DNA of 12,546 nucleotides from Porphyromonadaceae bacterium (GTDB lineage Bacteria > Bacteroidota > Bacteroidia > Bacteroidales > CAMTPD01): assembly GCA_003447595.1 (NCBI GenBank), contig DLYT01000146.1, positions 1 through 12,546 on the forward strand, given 5' to 3'. Of the stretch, positions 1-4,928 are shown piece by piece. How positions within the stretch are numbered: position 1 is the stretch's first letter; each line of letters starts with the position of its first letter. The notes under the pieces are model-generated. The model was not told where the DNA came from. It did not search any database and worked only from the letters and a program-made list of their open reading frames with translations. The position numbers and the translations under genes are program-made.

Positions 1-6
1 ACGCAC

Positions 7-23
7 ATTCGTGATAATAATAT
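7..23. repeat. attL, left attachment site
   Basis: ATTCGTGATAATAATAT at 7-23 matches ATTTGTGATAATAATAT at 3780-3796 with one mismatch (C10 against T3783), giving 13 identical bases (11-23 and 3784-3796). Sequence outside this block differs on both sides, as expected for the junctions of a site-specific insertion. The crossover probably lies within GTGATAAT. The site falls in a protein-coding sequence, not a tRNA gene. Confidence 0.75.
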
Positions 24-80
24 AGATGTGTATTGTAAGTCATTGAATAACAGTTGTATGGGTTTATTTTTTGTGATTAT

Positions 81-102
81 GGGTACAAACTGGGGACAAA
101 AT
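81..102 (+). promoter_or_regulatory. Putative integrase arm-type sites, left pair
   Basis: GGGTACAAA at 81-89 and GGGGACAAAAT at 92-102 lie side by side in the same orientation about 60-80 bp inside attL. A matching pair sits near the other end (3614-3635). Paired short direct repeats inside each att site are what arm-binding domains of tyrosine integrases usually recognise. Binding is inferred. Confidence 0.45.
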
Positions 103-229
103 TTGCTATAAAGTTTACTTTTCCCTTAAAATAGATCTTTCTTTCCTGTAAAGCCCCCTTTCCTTTTTGTCCTGAAAGTGATGAATAATCTATAAAATTA
201 TCTCCTAACTGCAATGCCATATTATCTAT

Positions 230-259
230 AAGCCGTTTTAAGCCGTTTTAAGCCGTTTT
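230..259. repeat. Three tandem 10-bp iterons (AAGCCGTTTT)
   Basis: AAGCCGTTTT occurs three times head to tail at 230-239, 240-249 and 250-259 without mismatch. A partial relative, AAGCCCTTA, follows at 300-308. The array lies about 190 bp downstream of the rep stop codon in non-coding DNA. The period is close to one helical turn, so a protein would meet every unit on the same DNA face, as in iterons of replication origins. Rep or the HTH protein could be the ligand; the sequence does not say which. Confidence 0.6.
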
Positions 260-412
260 GTTTTATGTTTGGGGTATCTTTTACACTGTGATATGTTTTA
301 AGCCCTTATATGCTCTTATTTTAGGCACTGTGTTTTAGCTTAAAGTATCACCCTGATAAAGCAAAAGCAAGAACCCTTTTTTGAGTCCCTGCTTTCTGTG
401 CTGTCCATTCCC

Positions 413-445
413 AAAAGTGGAATAATTGTTGTCTTAATATAGAGA
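413..445. repeat. Left copy of 33-bp direct repeat with hairpin (candidate nick site)
   Basis: The 33 bases are identical to 1413-1445. Similarity extends leftward to about 406 with one indel and one substitution. The copy starts one base after the rep stop codon in rep orientation. TCCA (404-407) can pair with TGGA (418-421) around the loop TTCCCAAAAG; an alternative stem is ATTCC (407-411) with GGAAT (419-423). The plus strand reads AAAAGTGGA then TTGTT, which resembles the gene II nick region of f1/M13 as I remember it (AATAGTGGACTCTTGTT). Confidence 0.7.
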
Positions 446-446
446 T

Positions 447-1391
447 TTACCGATAATACCGCCTTATCTCCTTTATTTTTTGATCCAACTCACTAAGCGT
501 TTCAGCCTGTTTGTCTGGAGCGGTATTACTTTTTATAGCCTTTTTAACCGCTTCCTTGATCCTGAAAGCCTGCTTTGTTGTTAGCTCTCCTTTGGCTTTT
601 GAGATTTCAAGCTGTTTGAAAAACTTCTGTTCCCCGCCTGCCATTTTAATTAAAGCCAATCTGCCCATATAGTCGAGCTCTTTAACGCTGTCCATCTCTG
701 AAGTGTTTATTACTAGGTTATTTACTCTTTCAATATCAAAATAAAAATTGTGCCACCTGTTAATTACATCTATATAAAAGTCTTCACTATAAAGCATTCC
801 TGCATTCAATTCAGGGACGTTAAAGGCTTTATTTAAGCCTTTTGTGTACCTTAATTCATACCTTAATAGATTGCTTTTAGAATACAGCTCCGGGATGTCT
901 TCCCGTTTCTTCTTGACCTCTCTAATTTTATCATACAAACAGATGGTTAAGCCTGCTCTTTCCTTTTTGTAATATAGCCCGTCTGGTTGCTCTAGCCTCT
1001 GAAATCCTTTCATCTGTCCAAAGTGCTCAAAGTATACAGCGGGCTTAAACTTTGTTTTAAGGTTGCCTGCTATGTCTAACCGTGTTACCTTTGCTTTATC
1101 TATCGGTAAGTGAAGACAGTCAGACAGTTTGTCTATTGCCTCCTTTACAGTCTTTCTTTTCAATGTCCCTAAGTTGTCCCCGTTAAACCATTTACAGAGA
1201 CTCCCCTTTTTTATGCTTAAAGCAAAGGGACTAACCGATACAGTTAGCCCCTTTAATTTTCCTGTTATACTTATTGAGCCATTTGAAAAAGAATGCTCTG
1301 AAACATCTGTAAGATAGCAAGGTATTTCCTCCAAAAAGTCAATGCCCGGACCTGATTCTTTTGTGAGTTTTAATTCTATTGTGTCATACAT
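447..1391 (-). CDS. Phage/plasmid replication initiation protein, II/X family
   Basis: This 314-residue protein resembles the II/X replication proteins of filamentous phages (Phage_CRI), which nick one strand at the origin to start rolling-circle replication. The family call rests on overall pattern: the N-terminal MYDTIELKLT start, the VTRLDIAGN core strand (102-110), the CLYDKIREV segment (151-159, with Tyr153 a candidate for the nicking tyrosine) and LLRYELRYT (175-183), followed by a lysine-rich helical C-terminus. The ATG at 1391 follows GAAAGGGGG at a sensible distance. The gene is last in the HTH-unknown-rep run. Identical 33-bp repeats lie just after its stop codon and just upstream of its start, so it sits in a 1000-bp cassette. 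It carries no membrane segment or helicase domain. Confidence 0.8.
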   Translation of the reverse strand: MYDTIELKLTKESGPGIDFLEEIPCYLTDVSEHSFSNGSISITGKLKGLTVSVSPFALSIKKGSLCKWFNGDNLGTLKRKTVKEAIDKLSDCLHLPIDKAKVTRLDIAGNLKTKFKPAVYFEHFGQMKGFQRLEQPDGLYYKKERAGLTICLYDKIREVKKKREDIPELYSKSNLLRYELRYTKGLNKAFNVPELNAGMLYSEDFYIDVINRWHNFYFDIERVNNLVINTSEMDSVKELDYMGRLALIKMAGGEQKFFKQLEISKAKGELTTKQAFRIKEAVKKAIKSNTAPDKQAETLSELDQKIKEIRRYYR

Positions 1392-1412
1392 CTAAACCCC
1401 CTTTCACTCCCA

Positions 1413-1445
1413 AAAAGTGGAATAATTGTTGTCTTAATATAGAGA
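1413..1445. repeat. Right copy of 33-bp direct repeat with hairpin
   Basis: Identical to 413-445 and displaced by exactly 1000 bp. It occupies most of the 58-bp gap between the 152-codon gene and rep, starting four bases after the TAG of the former in the direction of transcription. TTTCAC (1402-1407) can pair with GTGGAA (1417-1422), with one G-T pair, around the loop TCCCAAAAA. The stem-loop is therefore kept although the flank differs from the left copy. It may be a Rep nick site, a translational control element in the leader of rep, or both. Confidence 0.7.
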
Positions 1446-1449
1446 AACT

Positions 1450-1908
1450 CTATTTCAGCCCGTTTAAAGCTGCTTTTGCCTGAACTAGTAAAACGTCTTT
1501 TTCAAGCTCACCATCTAAGAAAGCGTTATATAGTTGCAGCTCGTTTCCGGTTTGCCCCTGTGCTACATAAATGTGAAGTACTCCGCCCTTTTTTAAAGCT
1601 CCGTTTATTATTTCTCCGTCTATTTTACAAAGAAATACATCTGAACTTCCTTTAATATCTCCATAGTAAACCGACTCCGTTAAACTCAGTCTATACAGTC
1701 CGCTTATATGGTTTGTTTTAGATAAAGCCAGCTCGGGCTTTCTTGCTCTGCTGCTTGTTATTGCATGTGAGCCAGTTAGGTAAATAATTAGTTTACCGTT
1801 TCTTCTAAGATTCTCTAAACCGGGATAGTTACCCGTTGATGCGGTGCAGTCGATTCTAGTTTTTTTATCGGTTGTTTTTTCAAACTTGTAATAATATTTT
1901 ATAATCAT
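1450..1908 (-). CDS. Unrecognised 152-residue protein of the element
   Basis: I do not recognise a family. The protein appears beta-rich and basic at the N-terminus (MIIKYYYKFEKTTDKKTR), with several hydrophobic strands (KLIIYLTG near 39-46, GVLHIYVAQG near 108-117) and an alanine/leucine-rich C-terminal helix. It has no signal peptide or membrane segment. Its ATG overlaps the stop codon of the upstream HTH gene in an ATGA junction (1905-1908), and AAAGGGGG precedes the start. Both indicate translation coupled to the HTH gene and co-expression with rep. By position it could be a replication accessory or single-strand DNA-binding protein comparable to gene V of filamentous phages. That is a positional guess only. 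Confidence 0.75.
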   Translation of the reverse strand: MIIKYYYKFEKTTDKKTRIDCTASTGNYPGLENLRRNGKLIIYLTGSHAITSSRARKPELALSKTNHISGLYRLSLTESVYYGDIKGSSDVFLCKIDGEIINGALKKGGVLHIYVAQGQTGNELQLYNAFLDGELEKDVLLVQAKAALNGLK

Positions 1909-2231
1909 AACCTGCCCCCTTTCTTTTGTCTAGTGCTTATATAGGTTGTCGCCTTGTGGTCTATCTCTTCAATAGTTGCCACCCTGTTTTGTTTTAGCCA
2001 GCTCTCAATCTCTACCCGATCAAAATACATTTGTTTGCCTCCGGGCTTATAGTGTGGGATCTCCTGCTTACATGTTAATTTGTACAAATGACTTTTTGAA
2101 AAGCCGGTTAATAAAACCACATCTTCTAATGTCAGAACGTTTTTTGCAGCAAGTAAAGAATACATTTCTATTCTTGCCAATTGACTTTGAATGTCCATTT
2201 CTTTTTTGAATTGTGGCTTGAATCCGTGCAC
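1905..2231 (-). CDS. Helix-turn-helix (HTH_17/AlpA-excisionase-like) protein
   Basis: At residues 33-85 the sequence LTLEDVVLLTGFSKSHLYKL, then IPHYKPGGKQMYFDRVEIESWL, has the plan of the winged helix-turn-helix HTH_17 family: turn-helix, a Y/K-rich wing after GGK, then a closing helix ending in WL. Members act as excisionases or small regulators of integrated elements. The longest frame uses GTG at 2231 behind AAAGGATCA. An ATG at 2198 (residue 12) behind AAAAAAGAA is an equally plausible start and keeps the domain whole. Its last base pairs overlap the start of the next gene. The likely jobs are directing excision with the integrase and regulating the rep operon through the inverted repeats at 2242-2318. 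Confidence 0.8.
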   Translation of the reverse strand: MHGFKPQFKKEMDIQSQLARIEMYSLLAAKNVLTLEDVVLLTGFSKSHLYKLTCKQEIPHYKPGGKQMYFDRVEIESWLKQNRVATIEEIDHKATTYISTRQKKGGRL

Positions 2232-2241
2232 TGATCCTTTG

Positions 2242-2318
2242 CCTTGTTAAACATAGTGCAAACTTAAACAAGTAATGTAAGAAAAAGAAAGAATTTCACA
2301 GTGCTATGTTATGCAAGG
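2242..2318. promoter_or_regulatory. Inverted operator-like repeat around the rep-operon promoter
   Basis: CCTTGnnnAACATAG at 2242-2256 is mirrored by CTATGTTnnnCAAGG at 2304-2318: 12 paired positions in each 15-bp arm with 47 bp between them. The pair brackets the promoter-like TAAGTTTG (minus strand, 2259-2266) of the HTH-152-rep operon. The spacing and symmetry suggest two sites for a dimeric regulator or excisionase. Confidence 0.5.
2259..2266 (-). promoter_or_regulatory. Probable -7 box of the HTH-152-rep operon
   Basis: The minus strand reads TAAGTTTG, an exact match to the Bacteroidota -7 consensus TAnnTTTG. It lies 28-35 bp upstream of the GTG start at 2231. I see no clear TTTG at the usual upstream spacing, so the promoter may be weak or activator-dependent. 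Confidence 0.45.
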
Positions 2319-2427
2319 TACTTTATATACTGATATATAGTTGTTTATGTGTTTATTTTCTGGTTAATTAGATGACTTTTTTTTTCTTTTATTAGTCGAA
2401 TAGTATAGCTTTATTACTTTGAAAAGT

Positions 2428-3576
2428 TCAAATCAAGTCCGGTATCATATTAACCGCCTCTTGTTTTGCCTTGTCTAATACCTTTGCATAAACCTGTGTT
2501 GTTTTTATGTCCTTGTGCCCTAAAAGTTTTGAAACCGTATACAAGTCGTTTCCTAAGTCTAGGATCATTACTGCAAAAGAATGCCTGCCGGTATGAAAGG
2601 TTACTTTTTTATCAATACCCGCTTTCAATCGCCACCCCTCTAGCTCCTTTAATAAAGTTGTTCCATATGTAAACCCCTCAAAAACTAAGCCCGTACCCTC
2701 GCCCGGATCACCCAAAAATATTTCTGCTTGTTTGCTAATATCTAAATACTGCATACCTCCGGTTTTCTTTTGCTTAAAAGTGATCCTCTTATACTCTCCA
2801 AATTGTTGAATCTCTTCCCATGTCATTTTTTCAATGTCGCTTTTCCTTAAGCCGGTTAAGCAACTGAACAAAAAAGCCCTTTTAAGAACCTCATTTTTAC
2901 AGTCTGTAACCGCTAACCGTTTCACCTCTTCAAAGGTTAAGTAAACTCTTTCCGTCTCAAATACTTTTAATCTTTCTACCCCCCTTAATGGGTTAGTTTG
3001 TATAAGTCCATCATTAAAAGCCTTATGTATACATGTCTTAAACTTGCTAAAATAGCAAACTTTAGAGTTTTGGGATAAAGGTTCAATCTCGTCTAAGGCA
3101 TTGGTTTTTCTCCTATGTGTATACTTGTTCACATTTCCTAAAAAGTCCCTGAACCCCTCTATAAAGTCCCTTGTAACGTCTTTAAGTGTGGTCTGCTCTG
3201 TGCAATAGATCTCTAAATATCTTAAGCAGCTAAGCCAATTACCTAAACTCCCTTTACTTCCTTTTTTCTCGTTGCATATTTTTCTAAAATATTCAAGTAA
3301 CAAAGTATTTTGTTTGAACTGTGAAGTAAACCCAAACTCCCCGTTTTGTATTTCAATTTGTCTTTTTGCCTTAATAGCTTGAGCTGTCAATAATGTTTCT
3401 CTGTTCAAAGCTCTATCGGATGGTGTTTTAGGATTCACCAAATAAAGCTTTAAGTATTCTTTTACCCGTTTCCCGTCTCGGTATATATCGAGAAATAGAG
3501 ATTTATTACCGTTTGTAAGTGGTTTCTCTCTAAGTTTGACTATCTCTTTTTGAGATTTATTCTTTGCTGCTTTCAT
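2428..3576 (-). CDS. Tyrosine recombinase/integrase of the element
   Basis: This 382-residue integrase has the usual Bacteroidota plan: an N-terminal arm-binding domain (about 1-85), a SAM-like core-binding domain (about 90-195) and a C-terminal catalytic domain (about 210-375). The catalytic set is complete: Arg244 in TGLRKSD, a lysine near 268-271 in the beta-hairpin, His328 and Arg331 in HTGRH, His354 in LLGHKD, and the nucleophile Tyr363 in TQVYAKV. AGGA lies six bases before the ATG at 3576. The gene is nearest the right end and reads into the element, the common arrangement next to attP. It should catalyse recombination at the GTGATAAT core. The target is an ordinary coding sequence, which is less usual than tRNA or other conserved sites. 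Confidence 0.95.
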   Translation of the reverse strand: MKAAKNKSQKEIVKLREKPLTNGNKSLFLDIYRDGKRVKEYLKLYLVNPKTPSDRALNRETLLTAQAIKAKRQIEIQNGEFGFTSQFKQNTLLLEYFRKICNEKKGSKGSLGNWLSCLRYLEIYCTEQTTLKDVTRDFIEGFRDFLGNVNKYTHRRKTNALDEIEPLSQNSKVCYFSKFKTCIHKAFNDGLIQTNPLRGVERLKVFETERVYLTFEEVKRLAVTDCKNEVLKRAFLFSCLTGLRKSDIEKMTWEEIQQFGEYKRITFKQKKTGGMQYLDISKQAEIFLGDPGEGTGLVFEGFTYGTTLLKELEGWRLKAGIDKKVTFHTGRHSFAVMILDLGNDLYTVSKLLGHKDIKTTQVYAKVLDKAKQEAVNMIPDLI

Positions 3577-3613
3577 GTTATTCCTATTTAATACCCGCCT
3601 TAATTATGAATAA

Positions 3614-3635
3614 GGGACAATACAGGGACAAAAAT
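3614..3635 (+). promoter_or_regulatory. Putative integrase arm-type sites, right pair; int promoter overlap
   Basis: GGGACAA occurs at 3614-3620 and again within GGGACAAAAAT at 3625-3635, in the same orientation and nearly the same spacing as the left pair at 81-102. On the minus strand TATTTTTG (3636-3629) fits TAnnTTTG and could be the -7 box of int. If so, integrase bound here would repress its own gene. The upstream TTTG (3664-3661) is somewhat farther than usual. Confidence 0.4.
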
Positions 3636-3773
3636 AGAATAATAAAAGGATAATGAAAAACAAATAAGCTGGATATTTTGATATTTAACAACTAGCTAGA
3701 ATGCTTATGTATTAAGTGTTTAATTGTTGTTGTTTGCCTGTCTTTTATCTTTGTTTTCAGATGCAAAAATAAC

Positions 3774-3800
3774 GTGAATATTTGTGATAATAATATTCAC
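3774..3800. repeat. attR with core-type dyad
   Basis: The direct-repeat copy ATTTGTGATAATAATAT (3780-3796) is the right junction. Around it, GTGAATATT (3774-3782) and AATATTCAC (3792-3800) form a perfect 9-bp inverted repeat with TGTGATAAT between them. This is the geometry of core binding sites around a tyrosine-recombinase crossover. The left arm comes from the element and the right arm from the host gene. Confidence 0.65.
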
Positions 3801-4547
3801 GACTGTAAGTGGGGTGTTTGGCTCGACTGGATGACACAAGGGACTCGAGTTTCGGGCAACTTGTTTTTTAATAACGCCAGTGATGATTTGTTTGTCGAGG
3901 TCAATCATGGGCCATATGTAATTGATAATAATATTTGTCTTTCGCCCAAAAGTATTCGCAATCAATCGCAAGGAGCAGCTTTTGTAAATAATCTTTTTTG
4001 TGGCGACAACTACGTATTTAGTGAGCATAGTCGTTACACGCCTTATCACTTGCCACATAGTACAGCGATTAAAGGGTTGTCTGTAATAGGGGCAGGAGAC
4101 GATCGCTATTATAATAATGTATTTATACCTACCGAAGGTAATGTCAATCATCACGGATTAGAGGTGTATAATCAAAGTAAGTTTCAGTTTACGCCACCTG
4201 CTGCAAACAATGTATATTGCAATACGGCAAAGGGGGCAAAGGATGAAAGTGTTGCATCGGTTACGAATTTGCAAGTAGCGAAGCCAACGATCGTTGAGAA
4301 TGAAAAGGGAGAGTTTGTATTATCTTTACCAATGATCAATTATCCAACTGATGTTCCGGTCATTGTAACTTCAGCTTTGCTTGGTAAAACAGAGGTTTCT
4401 GAAGATATCTATACAAATCCTGATGGAACTGCGTTTGTTATCGATCGTGACTATTTTGGAAAAGAGCGAAGTGCCCGTTTGAATGGATATGGTCCGTTTG
4501 CGGTCAATGCCAAAACTAATAATTTGGTAGTTGTATGGCCTAAATGA
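3780..4547 (+). pseudogene. 3' part of interrupted right-handed beta-helix enzyme (GH120 beta-xylosidase-like)
   Basis: About 255 residues remain of a larger protein, starting in mid-domain as ICDNNIHDCKWGVWLDWMTQG. Asn-rich turns (DNNI, VSGNLFFNN, YVIDNNI, YYNNVF) are typical of right-handed parallel beta-helices. The blocks GVWLDWMTQGTRV, DLFVEVNHGP and YTPYHLPHST match my memory of GH120 beta-xylosidases. Asp in WLDW and Glu in FVEV, 24 residues apart, are the candidate catalytic pair. The C-terminus (from about VASVTNLQVAKP) looks like a short beta-sandwich ending at TGA 4545-4547. The first in-frame start candidate after the insertion is GTG 3774, with no ribosome binding site. I infer that the gene is inactivated unless the element excises. 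The family call is moderate; the interruption is well supported. Confidence 0.75.
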
Positions 4548-4618
4548 TAACATTCGTTGGTTTATATTGCTTGCATGCAAACAATAATACAACCTTTCGT
4601 GTTTTATAAACAGAAAAT

Positions 4619-4840
4619 ATGTATACCTTAGCAGCAAGAGCTATGAACAACGAGAATAATAACAATAGCAATAAGAGTGAGTGGTATAACGAACCGGATA
4701 AGATTCCTTATATCGAAGATAGCAAAGACGGATCTGAATATGAAGAAGATCAAGACTTGAATATCGATCGTAGTTATGATGATTATGACGACTCTGATTC
4801 TAGCCAATATGGAGATCAGGGTTGGAAAATAACGAAATAG
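4619..4840 (+). CDS. Small acidic, probably disordered protein
   Basis: The frame codes 73 residues from ATG 4619, or 65 from ATG 4643 (MNNENNNNSNKSEW). The sequence is rich in Asn, Asp, Glu, Ser and Tyr (YEEDQDLNIDRSYDDYDDSDSSQYGDQ), with no hydrophobic core, signal peptide or cysteine, so it is probably unstructured. I recognise no family. Support for a real gene is a skewed, protein-like composition, an A-rich leader before 4619, and a strong terminator 36 bp after the stop. TTGCATGCAA (4571-4580), a perfect palindrome, lies upstream. It sits between the broken beta-helix gene and ldhA and has no obvious tie to either. Confidence 0.5.
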   Translation: MYTLAARAMNNENNNNSNKSEWYNEPDKIPYIEDSKDGSEYEEDQDLNIDRSYDDYDDSDSSQYGDQGWKITK

Positions 4841-4875
4841 ATTTCACAAACAAAAAGATTCATTAGTTAGGGAAT

Positions 4876-4913
4876 AAGCCTCTCAATTCGGAATACTTCC
4901 GGTTGAGAGGCTT
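4876..4913. terminator. Bidirectional terminator between the acidic-protein gene and ldhA
   Basis: AAGCCTCTCAA (4876-4886) pairs with TTGAGAGGCTT (4903-4913), and inside the loop CGGAA (4889-4893) pairs with TTCCG (4897-4901). The stem ends in T-rich sequence on both strands and lies between converging genes. Confidence 0.85.
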
Positions 4914-4928
4914 TGTCTTATTAATCTG

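Larger units (their letters stand above)
1..111 (+). pseudogene. 5' part of interrupted beta-helix (GH120-like) gene, left junction
   Basis: Bases 1-23 read T-H-I-R-D-N-N-I in one frame. The same D-N-N-I codons (gat aat aat at-) open the downstream fragment at 3786, in matching phase. I infer that 1-23 is the last visible piece of the N-terminal half of the beta-helix gene that resumes at 3780; most of that half lies outside the window. After the core the frame continues into element DNA for 28 codons and stops at 109-111, so a truncated product would carry a foreign tail including CMGLFFVIMG. The host origin of the first bases rests on the frame match and the predicted joined sequence RDNNIHDCKW. 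Confidence 0.75.
24..446. other. Non-coding left end of the element
   Basis: This stretch downstream of rep has no convincing gene. It holds two arm-like GGG(T)ACAA sites (81-102), three tandem AAGCCGTTTT units (230-259) with a degenerate fourth (AAGCCCTTA, 300-308), two CACTGTG words (284-290 and 326-332), and the left copy of the 33-bp repeat (413-445). On the minus strand an ATG at 220 opens 47 codons ending at 77 (MALQLGDNFIDYSSLSG...), but it lacks a ribosome binding site and a family resemblance, so I do not call it a gene. The layout suits a replication and recombination control region. Confidence 0.55.
11..3796. mobile_element. Small integrative element with integrase and gene II/X-type Rep
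   Basis: The segment is bounded by a 13-bp direct repeat and interrupts a beta-helix gene whose frame matches across the two junctions. One unit is 3773 bp. All four genes lie on the minus strand: integrase, excisionase-like HTH, a 152-residue unknown, and a phage/plasmid II/X-family replication initiator. Putative integrase arm sites lie near both ends, and iterons plus a duplicated hairpin sit around rep. I see no coat, Zot, relaxase, coupling protein, transposase or cargo gene. Likely alternatives are a filamentous-phage satellite, a degraded inovirus-like prophage, or an integrating rolling-circle plasmid. Spread to other cells would need a helper. Confidence 0.8.

Noticed and set aside
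77..220. 47-codon minus-strand frame in the element's left end
   Set aside because: No ribosome binding site, no recognised composition or family, and it overlaps the arm-like sites at 81-102. A frame of this length is expected by chance in A+T-rich DNA.
230..259. CRISPR-like array
   Set aside because: Units are 10 bp without spacers, and no cas gene is near. They fit iterons better.
11..3796. Insertion sequence or transposon
   Set aside because: No transposase and no terminal inverted repeats. The single short direct repeat and the tyrosine integrase point to site-specific recombination.
3720..4154. 144-codon minus-strand frame across attR and the beta-helix fragment
   Set aside because: It is antisense to a well-supported coding sequence, crosses the insertion junction, and its product has no protein-like pattern.
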